This document shows, piece by piece, positions 49,862-59,437 of a stretch of 64,000 nucleotides of DNA. A program made the translations under genes and the position numbers. Positions within the stretch are counted from its first letter, which is position 1, and each line of letters opens with the position of its first letter. The stretch is from CAZHAX01 sp964530325 (GTDB lineage: Bacteria; Chloroflexota; Anaerolineae; B4-G1), in assembly GCA_964530325.1 (NCBI GenBank), contig CAZHAX010000009.1, forward strand, positions 56,462 to 120,461. The letters run 5' to 3'. The notes under the pieces were generated by a model. It had not been told where the DNA came from, did not search any database, and was given only the letters and a program-made list of their open reading frames with translations.

Positions 49862-51352
49862 GTGACCAAGGGACACAATGACAGACGGGCGCTGAAACGG
49901 CCGGGCGGCCTGCTGTGGCTGACTATCGCCTTCATACTCGCCGTCTTCTCGAACGGCCGCTGGATCGTGCCCATAGCCACGTGGCTGGCGCCGGTCTTCT
50001 TCCTGCGCTACACCCGCGGCCAGAGGCCGCTGCCCGGCCTCATCGTCGGCGCTGTCGCAATGGGCACGGCCTTCCTTGTCTCCTGGCAGGGGATGACGCC
50101 GTTGGACGGCGACGCCCTCTACTGGCCCGTCTTCTTCTGGCTTGGCGTGGCCTTCTGGCTGCCCTACTGCGCTGACCGCCTCCTCGCCCCGCGCATCCGC
50201 GGTTTCGCCGCCACTCTCGTCCTACCCCTCGCCTTCACGTCCTTCGAGCTGATCTACACCAGGGTCAACCCGTTCCAGTCCAATGGCTCGCTCGCCTACA
50301 CGCAGTACCCCTTCCTGGCGCTCATCCAGATCGTATCGGTGACCGGCCTGGCGGGGGTCACATTCCTGATCACCTGGGGTGCGTCAGTCATCCACTGGGC
50401 CTGGGAGCGTCGCTTCGCCTGGCGGCGGGTCAGGTCCGGCGTAGCCGCGTACGCCGCGCTGCTCGCCGCCGTCGTCGCCCTCGGTGCGGTTCGGCTGGCC
50501 GCCAGCTCGCCGCCGGAAGAAACGGTGCGCGCAGCCGCGATAGCGGCAACGGCCCGCACAGCCGAGCGCCTGCCCGCCGCGCAGGACGATCCGGCCACTG
50601 CGGCACCGCTCCGCCAGGCTGTACTGGATGACTATCTCGCCCGCTCCCGCCGGCAGGCTGCCGCCGGCGCAGCGGTCGTGATCTGGGACGAGCTGGCAGT
50701 ACCCACCAACTCAGAGGAGGAACCAGGCTTCATTCGGCAGGGGCAGGAGCTGGCGCGCTCAGAGGGAATCTACCTGATGATGGCTCTGGGTGTCGACCTG
50801 GAGGCCTCGGCCACCAGTTCGCGAATCCCGCGCCAGAACAAGGCGCTACTGATCGATCCAGACGGGGACATCGTCTGGGACTACGTCAAGTCTTTCCCCA
50901 CCCCCTTCGGGAGGAGCGTTCCCGGCGACGGAATCCTGCCGCTGGCAGATACCCCGCTGGGCAGGATGACGCCGGCCATCTGCTTCGACATGACTCACCC
51001 GGGCCTGATTCGCCAGGCGGGCCGCGCCGGGGCAGAGCTGATGCTCAACCCGGCCTGGAATGGAGACGAGGACGCTGCGCTGCAGCTACATATGGCTGCC
51101 TTCAGGGCGATCGAGAACGGCTTCACGCTGCTGCGCGCTACAGGCGGAGGATACTCGGCGGTCGCGGACGCCTGGGGACGGCTGCTCGTGGCCGAGGTGA
51201 CGTCCACCAGCGACGGCGTGCTGGCAGCCGACGTACCCATCCAGCACCAGCCGACTCTCTACAGCAGAATCGGCGACATCTTCGGCTGGCTCTGCTTGGC
51301 TGCATTCGCGGGGGTCACGATCAGGGCCGTGGCCAGGCCGTCCAGGGCCTAA
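49862..51352 (+). CDS. lnt: Apolipoprotein N-acyltransferase-like protein
   Basis: A 496-residue membrane enzyme of the nitrilase superfamily with an N-terminal multi-helix domain (about seven segments to residue 215) and a C-terminal CN-hydrolase domain. The catalytic triad is visible: Glu in VVIWDELAVP, Lys in YVKSFPTPFG and Cys in AICFDMTHPG. The Cys motif reads CFD rather than the CYE usual in proteobacterial Lnt. Lnt transfers the third acyl chain to lipoproteins at the periplasmic face; distant homologues can have other amide chemistry. Lipoprotein genes with a proper lipobox occur in the window (32733, 57755). The start is GTG at 49862 after GGAGGG. Confidence 0.8.
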   Translation: MTKGHNDRRALKRPGGLLWLTIAFILAVFSNGRWIVPIATWLAPVFFLRYTRGQRPLPGLIVGAVAMGTAFLVSWQGMTPLDGDALYWPVFFWLGVAFWLPYCADRLLAPRIRGFAATLVLPLAFTSFELIYTRVNPFQSNGSLAYTQYPFLALIQIVSVTGLAGVTFLITWGASVIHWAWERRFAWRRVRSGVAAYAALLAAVVALGAVRLAASSPPEETVRAAAIAATARTAERLPAAQDDPATAAPLRQAVLDDYLARSRRQAAAGAAVVIWDELAVPTNSEEEPGFIRQGQELARSEGIYLMMALGVDLEASATSSRIPRQNKALLIDPDGDIVWDYVKSFPTPFGRSVPGDGILPLADTPLGRMTPAICFDMTHPGLIRQAGRAGAELMLNPAWNGDEDAALQLHMAAFRAIENGFTLLRATGGGYSAVADAWGRLLVAEVTSTSDGVLAADVPIQHQPTLYSRIGDIFGWLCLAAFAGVTIRAVARPSRA

Positions 51353-51472
51353 GCGTGCCGTGTCCGAATCGGCCCTGGCGAGATGGCGGGGAATGGTGAG
51401 CCCGATCAGAAGGTAAGCCAGCGGCCGGCACGCGGCCGAGCGGGGCTCTCCGGGCCACCGCCCTGCGTCACC

Positions 51473-52063
51473 CTAGAGCTTCCTGCAGAGAAGCTCTCCC
51501 CTGCCTATGGGCAGAATCAGGGCATCGACCCTTTCGTCCGCCATGGCCCGATCGAGCATGGACTGCAGTGCCTCCTGGTGGCTGATGGCGTTGTCCGCCA
51601 CGAGCAGACCGCCGGGCACCATCCTGGGCACGATCTGCTCATAGCATTCGGCGTAGATCTCCTTCTCCGCATCGAGAAAGCAGAAGGCAACGTCGTCGAA
51701 TCGCGCCAGGTGTTCCCGCGCGTCGCCCACAATAAGCTCCACGGCGTCCTGTAAGCCGGCCCGCCTGAACGTCTCTCCAGCCAGCTCCGCCTTCTCCGGC
51801 AGCACCTCGAACGTGATCACCCGCCTTCCCTGCTGGCGGCAGGCCAGGGCCAGCCACAGCGTGGAGTAGCCCGCGCTTGTACCGATCTCCAGACAGGTCC
51901 CTTCAGGGGCCATGGCTGCCAGAAGGGCGATGAACTTGGCCGTCTCTCGGGTGATCTGCCTGAGGCGCTCCAGACGAGGCGTGCCGTCCTCCCTGTCGCA
52001 AGCGTCTTTGCCCTCCAGGTAGCGCATTCGGGCCTCGACCGGCTGTGGGATGCTGCCGAACAT
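51473..52063 (-). CDS. Class I SAM-dependent O-methyltransferase (COMT-like)
   Basis: A 196-residue enzyme. The SAM-binding motif I is CLEIGTSAGYSTLWLA, motif II CFLDAEKE, and the family's metal/catalytic region is VADNAISHQE. Starts of this type resemble the catechol-O-methyltransferase family that methylates small phenolics or caffeoyl-CoA. I used the ATG at 52063, where GGAGGGTG lies 3-4 bases ahead; a longer frame exists. Its substrate is unknown. It is the downstream member of a loose minus-strand series and lies 143 bases below the pentapeptide gene. Confidence 0.87.
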   Translation of the reverse strand: MFGSIPQPVEARMRYLEGKDACDREDGTPRLERLRQITRETAKFIALLAAMAPEGTCLEIGTSAGYSTLWLALACRQQGRRVITFEVLPEKAELAGETFRRAGLQDAVELIVGDAREHLARFDDVAFCFLDAEKEIYAECYEQIVPRMVPGGLLVADNAISHQEALQSMLDRAMADERVDALILPIGRGELLCRKL

Positions 52064-52206
52064 TGCACCCTCCTCGGCTCTAGCGGGGTCTTGCCGCGCT
52101 CGGCGGCCACAGAACTGCGCCGGCACTCTCTTGCCGGGGCTCTGGTGGACAGGCCTGCGCCGGCCCCTAGGACCTCCGCCGGAGATCGCTCTGCAAGGCC
52201 CCCGTC

Positions 52207-53115
52207 CTAGGCGTGCACCTTGCCGTCCGGCATCATGCAGCCTGAGAGCGACTTGACCTCTGCCAGCTGGTCGTTCGTCACGTCCGCCTCGGTGAGGTCG
52301 GCGTTCGTCATGTCCGCCCCCTTCAGGTTGGCGGGATGGACCTTGGCGGCCGCCGGGCCGGGCGAACGGAGGCGGGCGCGCTTGAGCGAGGCCATCTGGA
52401 GATTCGCTCCCCGCAGGTCACATCCCCAGAGCCAGGCGTTCTCCAGCGTGGCCCCCAGAAGGTTCGCCTCTCGCAGGGAGGCGCCAGCCAGGTTGGCGGT
52501 CTCGAACCTGCAGAAGGAAAGGGCGCAGTAGGAGAGATCCGCCCTCTCGAGGGTGGCCCTTGTGAATGAGGTTCCCATCAGATCCGAGCGTACGAAGCTG
52601 GCGCTGGAGAGGTTGGCGGCGAAGAAATCGGTGTGAGAGACGGACATGTGGCTAAGGTCAGCCTCCCTCAGGTTGGCCCCCTTGAAGGAGGCGCCGTTGA
52701 GGCTCGCCTTCGCCAGCACGGCGTTGACCATCACAGCGTAGTCGAAGTCGACCCGCATGCGGGTCTCTACCTGGCGCATGTCCGTCTCCGCCAGGTTCGC
52801 CTCGCGGAAGACGGTGTCCACCAGGCTGGCCTTGGTGAAGTCAGCGCCGGCCAGATCGGCCCGATCGAACATGGCCGTACGCAGCTCGGCCCCGCTGAAG
52901 TCCGCCAGGCGCAGGTTGGCCCCGGAGAAGATGCCAGCCGTGATCTTGGCCCCGCGCAGCGTTGTACCGGCCATGTTGGCCCCGGTGAAGTCGGCGATGT
53001 AGAGATAGGCGCCGGAAAGGTCGAGGCCGCTCAGGTCCTGCCCCTCGAAATCGGCCTGCTCCCACAGCTCGCCCGAGCGCATGCGCTCAGCCACCTGCTC
53101 ACGAGAGAGAGTCAC
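52207..53115 (-). CDS. Pentapeptide-repeat protein
   Basis: A 302-residue protein made almost wholly of A(D/N)LxX pentapeptide repeats from about residue 15 to 285 (LSGLDLSGAYLYIADFTGANMAGTTL and onward), which fold into a right-handed quadrilateral beta helix. The GTG at 53115, with GGAGGAG 6 bases upstream, gives the natural start; a longer frame is unlikely. No membrane segment or catalytic motif is present. Some relatives protect DNA gyrase from toxins or quinolones (Qnr/MfpA); most have no known role. The short basic-plus-acidic N-terminus (LSREQVAERMRSGELWEQ) resembles a targeting helix. Confidence 0.93.
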   Translation of the reverse strand: MTLSREQVAERMRSGELWEQADFEGQDLSGLDLSGAYLYIADFTGANMAGTTLRGAKITAGIFSGANLRLADFSGAELRTAMFDRADLAGADFTKASLVDTVFREANLAETDMRQVETRMRVDFDYAVMVNAVLAKASLNGASFKGANLREADLSHMSVSHTDFFAANLSSASFVRSDLMGTSFTRATLERADLSYCALSFCRFETANLAGASLREANLLGATLENAWLWGCDLRGANLQMASLKRARLRSPGPAAAKVHPANLKGADMTNADLTEADVTNDQLAEVKSLSGCMMPDGKVHA

Positions 53116-53420
53116 CCTGCTCCTCCGGATGGACCGGGGCGGCCCGGCCACTCCTCCAGTGTACCCCCAGTCGCGCCTGAGCGCAAGGCGAGCGTTCACT
53201 CAGAGTCGCCACGCCGAGGGCCGGGTCTGTCGACCCTGCCCTGGCGTTCATTGGGCTGCGCCCGGGGGGCTGTGCTTCCCAGAGGGCGACGGCAGAGAGC
53301 AAGCGTCGACAAGCCAGAGGGGACGGGTGAGCAGGCGGCGGAGCAGGCCCTGGCCAGACGCCCTGTGTGCTGGCTGGACGTCAATGCCCGAACCCTGGAA
53401 GCCACGTAGGGCGGGACAAC
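53116..53420. other. Intergenic stretch, nothing recognised
   Basis: About 305 bases between the pentapeptide gene and the glycosyltransferase terminator hairpin. No gene, promoter or repeat could be supported. Confidence 0.4.
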
Positions 53421-53447
53421 GTCGGCTCCTCCACCCTAGGAGCCGAC
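53421..53447 (-). terminator. Hairpin overlapping the glycosyltransferase stop codon
   Basis: GTCGGCTCC (53421-53429) and GGAGCCGAC (53439-53447) are a perfect 9-base stem with a 9-base loop that contains the stop codon of the gene on the minus strand (53436-53438). No T-run follows, so termination may be weak. Confidence 0.4.
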
Positions 53448-54956
53448 TCGAGAGCGCAGCCTCTTCACCACTGTCCCCACCTGCCGCACGCCCAGGCCAC
53501 AGAGCACGGCCAGCGGCGCGTAGAGGGCCAGGTAGTAGCGCTGCCAGGGTAGAGTGTTCGTCGCCAGCAATACCAGCGCCGGCACCCCCAGCCACAGGGC
53601 GAGAACAAGCACCGCTACCGCCCGCCGGCCTTCTGCAAGCGCCTCCAGCCCCAGGGCCAGCAGCATAGCCAGGGCCACACCCCAGGCGAATCCGCCCGAC
53701 CGCCCATCCAGGCCGGAGCTCTCGTATTCAGTCCGCTCCTGCGCGATCCGCCCGAACACCGCCCAATCGTACGCTTCGTAGTACTCGCCGGGGGCGAAGA
53801 GGACCTGCTCCACAAGGTAGTCCGTCCGCTCGTCCAGGTCCTGCATGCCACCGTCCGGGCCTGCCTGTATGTCCATAAGCCAGACCCGCCATTCGATCAT
53901 CACACTGGGCGGCTCGGCCAGCTCGGGCCAGACCTGGGGATGGATCGCCGTCACTGCCAGGACCAGCGCGACGGCGGCGCCGCGCAGCAGCCAGGCGATC
54001 CGCCCCCCTCGCTCCCAGGCAAGCGCTAGCAGCAGCCCCGCCAAGCCGCCGAGCAGGACCACCCGCGTCCACGACCACCAGATTGGCGTGACCAGGAAGA
54101 AGACCGCCACCGAGAGCAGGCCCGCGCCGGCCAGCGCGCAGACATGACGCCAGTCGAAGGGGGTCACTTCACCCGCCGCCTGCTTCCGCCGCGTGAGGGG
54201 GGCGATCAGCACGGCAAGGAGAGCGGCGAGAAAGACGACCAGCGACGGGTGCTTGCTGGCAACGGCAAGCCCGCCCGCCGCGCCGAGCGCGGCGTACCAG
54301 CCGAGCGGCAGCAAGGCACTCCCTCTCCGCCCGGCCTGGGCCTGTATGGCACAGACGGCCAGGAACACGGTCAGACATAGGAAGAACAGCATGCCGCCTT
54401 CCTGCATGGCCCGGCGGCCGTTGACCAGTACGCTGGGCGTGGTTGCGTAGATCAGGCTGGCCGCATACGCCGCCAGGCGAGACCGGGTGAGCCGCCAGGC
54501 GATGGCGAACACAAGCAGGACGCTGAGGGCAACAAGGATGGCGGAAGGTGTGCGGGCAATGCTGAGCAGGCGGTCGCCGGGCACGTTGCCCCGCACCTGG
54601 TTGTACTCGATCGTGGCGATCTGATCGGTATCGCTACTCCACTCCCATTCGCCGTTGAGCTGATCCGCCGTCACGCCGGCCAGGTCGAAGGCGATCCCCA
54701 TCGTGAACAGGTGGATCGAGCCGGTCGTCAGACGCAGCAGCTGGAAATCACGGTGCCAGCCTTCGCCCGGATCCTCGTACTTGGCCCAGGCCAGGTCCCC
54801 ATCGTGGAAGATCGTGAAGTAGTCCACCATCCCGGCGATCAGCGAGGCCTCGTCGCCGTGGAAAGGCACCCCATCGCGACCGGCGAAGGCGTAGACCATC
54901 AGCAGCGACAGGAACAGAACGTCCAGCACGATGAACAGCCGCTTCGATTGCCTCAC
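53436..54956 (-). CDS. ArnT/PMT-like membrane glycosyltransferase (GT-C fold)
   Basis: A 506-residue membrane protein with about eleven helices. The first external loop has FHGDEASLIAGMVDYFT with the Asp-Glu pair that binds divalent metal and lipid-phosphate sugar in ArnT/PMT/Ogt enzymes. A large C-terminal loop (about 360-450) follows. It probably moves a sugar from a lipid-linked donor to a secreted acceptor. The GTG at 54956 was chosen because GGAGG lies 6 bases upstream; a longer frame begins with unlikely sequence. Acceptor and sugar are unknown. It precedes a terminator-like hairpin at 53421. Confidence 0.82.
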   Translation of the reverse strand: MRQSKRLFIVLDVLFLSLLMVYAFAGRDGVPFHGDEASLIAGMVDYFTIFHDGDLAWAKYEDPGEGWHRDFQLLRLTTGSIHLFTMGIAFDLAGVTADQLNGEWEWSSDTDQIATIEYNQVRGNVPGDRLLSIARTPSAILVALSVLLVFAIAWRLTRSRLAAYAASLIYATTPSVLVNGRRAMQEGGMLFFLCLTVFLAVCAIQAQAGRRGSALLPLGWYAALGAAGGLAVASKHPSLVVFLAALLAVLIAPLTRRKQAAGEVTPFDWRHVCALAGAGLLSVAVFFLVTPIWWSWTRVVLLGGLAGLLLALAWERGGRIAWLLRGAAVALVLAVTAIHPQVWPELAEPPSVMIEWRVWLMDIQAGPDGGMQDLDERTDYLVEQVLFAPGEYYEAYDWAVFGRIAQERTEYESSGLDGRSGGFAWGVALAMLLALGLEALAEGRRAVAVLVLALWLGVPALVLLATNTLPWQRYYLALYAPLAVLCGLGVRQVGTVVKRLRSRVGS

Positions 54957-55099
54957 GGCACACCTCCAGAGATCACATTCGCGCGGCCGGCGGGGCGGAC
55001 GGCCAATCAACAAGTCGTCTCCGCTGCGGCCCACCCTGTGCGCCGAAGCCCACGCCAGAGGCCCATTTCCTCGAAGCAAACGGGTCTCTTCCCCTTCCG

Positions 55100-56434
55100 T
55101 CACGGCAAGGCATCGACAAGCCCGCAGAGGTCAATCAGCCACAGGTAGTACGTATCCCCGTCCTCGTCCGTCGGCACCGCCGCCATCGCCTCCGTATAGC
55201 CGTTCCAGGAGTTGAATGCCAGCCCGTCCTGGGCGTAGTCGCCAACTATCCCTGCCAGCCCGTCCCGCCACTCCTGCGTGTGGCCGTAGGTGATCGAGGC
55301 AGGGAAGACGATGCTGGCGTCGTAGCCGGGCGAGACGTCGCTCAGGAAGGGGATGCCGGTGGCGGACCAGCGGCTGGAGAAACTCCGCTTCCAGGCGATG
55401 ACCTGGGCGTCGTCCGGGTAGGCCACCCAGATCTCGGGGATGAAAGCCTGGATACCCAGGATCGCGTCCGTTGCGGCGAGGAAGGGGCCGCTGGCCTCAG
55501 GGCCGGGCCGGTAGACGCCGGGCGCGTTCGATCCCGGCGGCAGTGGGTCAATCAAGAAGCCCACCTTGACCCCGGTCGCCTGCTCCACCTCCGTAGCGAC
55601 CAGGTCGAATCCGGCGGCGAAGGCAGCGTGGTCGTTGACACCAAGCCGGTTCGACGAGGCGTGGATCAGGGCCACAGCGTACCGCCCCTCGCCGTTCCGA
55701 TCATAGACCCGGGCCCAGCGCTCGGCCCACTCCGGGTGGACCGGGTTCTGCAGGTAGCGGCCGATCAGATCGTTCACCTGGCTCACCAGCCCCGGCGCGA
55801 CGCGCCCATCGGCCGTGCGCGGGAACTCGTCCCGCACGGCCCAATCAGCGCGCGATTCGATGTAGGGGACGATTAGCAGATGCCTGCCGGCTGCGGCGGC
55901 AAAGAGCTCGTCGTGGGCACCCGCCGCGGTCTGCATGGGAGCGGAGATTGTCCAGCCAATCTCGCAGGGCAGGAAGCTCTCGCCCCAGCTCGACATGGCC
56001 ACGACGTTGAGTCCGGCGGCGCCCATCCGGTCGAGCGCGTACTCCCTGTTGCTGCTGCTCGTCGACCAGTTGAGATGGCGGCAGTCGTCGGGATGGACGG
56101 TGTAGAGTCCCAGGTTCGACGCGTTCCAGCAGCCGTACCTCGTGGAGCCGTCGCGGGCCTGGCCAGCGAAGAAGAGCGTGGTCTTGATCCGCTCGCCGCC
56201 GAAGCCGCGGTTAGCCAGCCGTCCCCACTGGCCTGGCCTGTTCGAGGTAGAGGTCGGCTCCGGCGTGGCCGTGGGCGCCGGCACAGGAGACTGAGTCGCG
56301 GTGCTGGTGGACAGCTCCTCCGTAGCCGTGAACAAAGCGAGCGTCGGCGTAGCCTCGGCAGGGGTGGCCGCTCCCGCCGGCAGACAGGCGAGCGCGAACA
56401 GCGCCGCCAGCGCACCTGCCAGTCTCTGTCGCAT
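55100..56434 (-). CDS. Secreted glycoside-hydrolase-like protein (GH71/GH99-type fold)
   Basis: A 444-residue secreted protein. A signal peptide (MRQRLAGALAALFALACLPAGA) is followed by a Pro/Thr/Ser-rich linker to about residue 65 and a domain of about 370 residues. Its sequence (KTTLFFAGQARDGSTRYGCWN near the start, VPYIES, FLIDPLPPG, VSPGYDASI and WNGYTEAM at the end) resembles DUF5010/GH71-GH99-like beta/alpha barrels acting on mannose- or alpha-glucan-containing polymers. Acidic residues for catalysis cannot be assigned with certainty. GGAGG stands 7 bases before the ATG at 56434. It sits upstream of the membrane glycosyltransferase in the same direction, so the two may share surface-glycan work. 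Confidence 0.65.
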   Translation of the reverse strand: MRQRLAGALAALFALACLPAGAATPAEATPTLALFTATEELSTSTATQSPVPAPTATPEPTSTSNRPGQWGRLANRGFGGERIKTTLFFAGQARDGSTRYGCWNASNLGLYTVHPDDCRHLNWSTSSSNREYALDRMGAAGLNVVAMSSWGESFLPCEIGWTISAPMQTAAGAHDELFAAAAGRHLLIVPYIESRADWAVRDEFPRTADGRVAPGLVSQVNDLIGRYLQNPVHPEWAERWARVYDRNGEGRYAVALIHASSNRLGVNDHAAFAAGFDLVATEVEQATGVKVGFLIDPLPPGSNAPGVYRPGPEASGPFLAATDAILGIQAFIPEIWVAYPDDAQVIAWKRSFSSRWSATGIPFLSDVSPGYDASIVFPASITYGHTQEWRDGLAGIVGDYAQDGLAFNSWNGYTEAMAAVPTDEDGDTYYLWLIDLCGLVDALP

Positions 56435-56514
56435 TGCGCTGCCTCCTAAGCAGCAGCACACGGAACCAGCACCTCAGCCGCTTGCCCCAGCCCGGCCGCC
56501 GAAGGGGCGCACAC

Positions 56515-57291
56515 TCACTTCCTGCCCACGTAGAGCCCGTAGCCGAAGTAATCGGACAGGTTCTTCGGGGCCACGCCCGCCTGTCCCACGGACTTGACGA
56601 ACCGCCTGTAGGCCGAATTCCTGAAGTAGAGGGAGAGCATCCTGCCCATGACGCGGAGCATCCCACCCAGCCCGTAGCGGCGGACGATCCCCTTGCTCTC
56701 TCCCTTGACGCTGATCTCGTAGATCTTGACGAACAGGTCCTTGAGGCCAGCTCCCTCCATCAGAGCGACCCACTCGTCTCCCGTCAGCGGCTTCACCGGA
56801 CCGCCGAGATCCTGGGAAGCCCAGGCCACCACTTCCGGCGGCGGCGGCACCTTGAGCCAGGTGGACTCGTTGAGCCCGACATATCCACCCGGCTTCGTCA
56901 CCCGGGCGTACTCCCGCACCGCCTTCTGCTTGTCTTCGGGAAACGCGGTCACCGATTCGGTGGTCACCGCGTCGAACGTGTTGTCGTCGAAGGGAAGATC
57001 CTGCGCATCCGCCGCCCTGAAGGCGACCAGGTCCTCCAGCTTCTCCCGCTGCACCCGCTCCTTCGACCGCTCGACCATCTCCTCGTTGATATCGACGCCG
57101 ACCACTCGACAGCCGTACTTCTTGGCCAGGTAGCAGGGCGTCACGCCGGCGCCGCAGCCCACGTCCAGCACGGAGCGGCCTTCCCTGATGTGGCAGAGTT
57201 CGACCAGCTGGTCGGTCGCCTCCTCGCCTCCCAGGTGCTTAGTGAGGCCAACGTAGGCCGCGAAGTCGAAGAAACGCTCTTCATTCCCCAT
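56515..57291 (-). CDS. SAM-dependent methyltransferase (UbiE/cyclopropane-synthase-like)
   Basis: A 258-residue methyltransferase. SAM-binding motif I is VLDVGCGAGVTPCYLAKKYG, with DINEEMVERS (motif post I) and DLPFDDNTFDAVTTESVTAF (motif II). The C-terminal 80 residues carry a small unassigned domain (GLGGMLRVMGRMLSLYFRNSAYRRFVKSVG). I started at ATG 57291, where AGGAGGTGG lies 5 bases upstream. The substrate is unknown; this branch includes quinone and sterol methyltransferases as well as many unassigned forms. Confidence 0.9.
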   Translation of the reverse strand: MGNEERFFDFAAYVGLTKHLGGEEATDQLVELCHIREGRSVLDVGCGAGVTPCYLAKKYGCRVVGVDINEEMVERSKERVQREKLEDLVAFRAADAQDLPFDDNTFDAVTTESVTAFPEDKQKAVREYARVTKPGGYVGLNESTWLKVPPPPEVVAWASQDLGGPVKPLTGDEWVALMEGAGLKDLFVKIYEISVKGESKGIVRRYGLGGMLRVMGRMLSLYFRNSAYRRFVKSVGQAGVAPKNLSDYFGYGLYVGRK

Positions 57292-57469
57292 CTGGCCACC
57301 TCCTCTTCCAGATAACCCGCTCGATCGAGGCAGCGCTGGCATCTCTGTTGCTGCCCGGCGCGCTCTACCTCCCCCCTTAGCCATTACGAGATGTCCGGCA
57401 CAGAGGTTGCCCCGCACGGTCAGCCGCCCGGGCGCAGCGAGGGAGGCTGCACCCCGTTGTTTGCCGGAG

Positions 57470-57718
57470 TCATTCCTCCCTCTGCCCGAAATGCTGGCGA
57501 AACAGCCGCTCCGACCTCTCGAAGCCCTCTTCGGTCAAGTGAAGGGACAGCGCCTTGCTCTTGGGATCGTCGATCCATCCCTTCGCATAGAGCCGATCGA
57601 TCGTCTGCGAATCGAAACCCCGCCAGGCCCTGGCGCCCAGCCCTTCCTGCCGGTCGGTAGTGACAAGATAAAGGAGGGCCAGCGTCATATCATCAACTTC
57701 GTCCCGGTCGTACTTCAA
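57470..57718 (-). CDS. DUF6429 family small protein
   Basis: An 82-residue soluble protein. The pattern DDMTLALLYL, a charged middle with RAWRGFDSQTIDRLYAKGWIDDP and a helical C-terminus SLHLTEEGFERSERLFRQHFG is the DUF6429 signature. Its role is unknown. TTG at 57718 follows GGAGGTGG by 6 bases. The lipoprotein gene ends 37 bases upstream in the same direction, so co-transcription is likely. Confidence 0.85.
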   Translation of the reverse strand: MKYDRDEVDDMTLALLYLVTTDRQEGLGARAWRGFDSQTIDRLYAKGWIDDPKSKALSLHLTEEGFERSERLFRQHFGQREE

Positions 57719-57754
57719 TCGACCACCTCCTGGACCAGCAGCGAACGGGCCCGG

Positions 57755-58237
57755 CTAGTGCGTCTCGGCGTATTCTGTGATGATCCAACGTCCTTCGCTG
57801 AACTGCACGACGGCACGCACCGGTATCTTGGCCGCCGCCCCCAGACTCGCCACCTCTGCGCTGGTGACCTCCACCAGCAGGCCGGTGACCACGGTCCTGT
57901 CCGACCGTTCCCTGGTCAGCGTGCGTATCTCTATCCGGTCCGGCCAGGGGCTGGAGACTACCCGCCCGGGGGCCGTGGACACGTCGCCGGCCCAGGCCTC
58001 GAGCAGCGCGGGAGAGACGTATGGCTCGTACTGCTCCGCCACCTGCTTCGCCGCATCTGGAGCCAGGAGCGCGACACGGACAAGACTTCTCCCGAACTGC
58101 TCCACCAAACCCCTGATCGCGGCCTCTTCGCCCGGGTCCGGCGTGCTCGTCGCGGCTGGCGCGGTCGGCTCGCCGGAGCAGGCAGAGAGCAAGGCCACGG
58201 CCAGGCAGGTGATCGCCAGCCGCCCTGCGTGTTTCAC
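57755..58237 (-). CDS. Small lipoprotein with NTF2-like-type domain
   Basis: A 160-residue lipoprotein. The signal sequence ends in the lipobox LLSAC (Cys at about residue 20), then an Ala/Thr/Pro-rich linker (EPTAPAATSTPDPGEE) leads to an alpha/beta domain of about 110 residues: helix AAIRGLVEQFGRSLVRVAL, then strands around RVVSSPWPDRIEI, VTGLLVEVTSAEV and VVQFSEGRWIITEYAE. The order, a helical pair then a beta sheet, suits an NTF2-like or DUF4878-type fold. GTG at 58237 with GGGAG upstream starts the protein at the signal peptide. No specific function is known. Confidence 0.8.
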   Translation of the reverse strand: MKHAGRLAITCLAVALLSACSGEPTAPAATSTPDPGEEAAIRGLVEQFGRSLVRVALLAPDAAKQVAEQYEPYVSPALLEAWAGDVSTAPGRVVSSPWPDRIEIRTLTRERSDRTVVTGLLVEVTSAEVASLGAAAKIPVRAVVQFSEGRWIITEYAETH

Positions 58238-58330
58238 GTTCCGCTCTCCCCAGCTGTAGGTTCCCACACGCGATGCGGGCCGGCACGTCGCCCTGCGCCA
58301 GCCTCCCTAAAGCCCGGCCGCTTGAGGGAC

Positions 58331-59437
58331 CTAGGCAGCCTCCATCGCCCGGCTCAACGCCGCTGCCAGGCGCCGGGCCTCCTCAGTCCGGGCTTCGACC
58401 TCTGAGGGGTCGACCTCCCGCCATCTGTGGACGATGGTACTCCTGAACCGGCGCAGATCGTCCAGCCGGGACACCATCTCCAGATCGATCAGCCCGGCCC
58501 GGGCCAGCACGTCCACCGCCTGGCGTGCGGTAGCGACGCCATCTTCTTGCCTGCCGGCGTACTCGATGAGGATGCTCTCCAGCCGGGACCACTCCTTCAT
58601 GAACCGCCCCAGGTCCTCGGATCGCAGCTCGCGCTCTATGGTGGCCTTGATCTCCCGGCACAGCGCCTCCACCTTGTCGCCCCTTGGAAAGAGGACCCTC
58701 TCCGGTATGGCGCTGAAGCCTTCTCCCCAGAAGCGTGCCGCCCTGGGGATCTCGAACTTGGCGATGAGTCGATTCCGGAAATCGAGCTCCACCTTGCTCT
58801 CATATTGCCAGGTGATGTCCGTCGTGCCGGCCACGTACCCATCCTGGAAGTAGGGCCGCAGCGCCTGCGGCGGACAGATGCTAAGGAGGCGAACGTTGAC
58901 CAGATCGTGCTCCGAGTTCATGGAGATCCGGTTCGTCACGTAGGGCAAACCCAGCACGTAGACGTAGCCCGCCGGCTCTTCGGCGAAGTGCTGAGCGAAG
59001 GAGCAGGCCACTCGGAGCGACTGGGTCAGGTCCAACAAGGGGGTGGCGCAGACCTGGTAGTGCTGCAAGATGCTCCACCGGATGTACGTCTTCCTCGCAA
59101 CGTCGGACCGGCCCTCCAGTTCCGCGGTGGCGAAGAGGGCTGCGAGCTGGCGCGACGCCTCGTCGAGGATCTCGAAGCGGTACTCCACCTCCCACTGGGG
59201 CAAGTAGTCGCCGCGGTAGATCGAAGGATAGAGCGTGGTCGCCCCCGCCTTGTTCAGGTAGTCCGTCCCCTGGCCGCGGAAGAACAGGAGGTAATCCTTG
59301 TTCAGATAGGACAGCGCAGCGACCTGTTCGACCAGCCTCCGGTACGTGCCGACCGCAAGGGGGTCGGCCGCCTCCGCGGTCGAAGCTCCAGCATGGTCCT
59401 GAAGCTCGGGGGTGAGGACTCCCTGGATCGTTCGCAC
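58331..59437 (-). CDS. FRG-domain protein
   Basis: A 368-residue protein carrying the FRG (Phe-Arg-Gly) domain: LLFFRGQGTDY near residue 52, conserved YPSIYRGDY, LQHYQVCATPLLDLTQSLRVACSFA, FFRG/DLT being the fold landmarks, followed by LSICPPQALRPYFQ. The C-terminal 120 residues form a helical domain (EREL, RLESILIEYAGRQ, DLRRFRSTIVHRWREVD). FRG proteins are found in phage, defence and unknown contexts; a nucleic acid- or ADP-ribose-related role has been proposed for some relatives. GTG start at 59437. No obvious partner gene is adjacent. Confidence 0.88.
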   Translation of the reverse strand: MRTIQGVLTPELQDHAGASTAEAADPLAVGTYRRLVEQVAALSYLNKDYLLFFRGQGTDYLNKAGATTLYPSIYRGDYLPQWEVEYRFEILDEASRQLAALFATAELEGRSDVARKTYIRWSILQHYQVCATPLLDLTQSLRVACSFAQHFAEEPAGYVYVLGLPYVTNRISMNSEHDLVNVRLLSICPPQALRPYFQDGYVAGTTDITWQYESKVELDFRNRLIAKFEIPRAARFWGEGFSAIPERVLFPRGDKVEALCREIKATIERELRSEDLGRFMKEWSRLESILIEYAGRQEDGVATARQAVDVLARAGLIDLEMVSRLDDLRRFRSTIVHRWREVDPSEVEARTEEARRLAAALSRAMEAA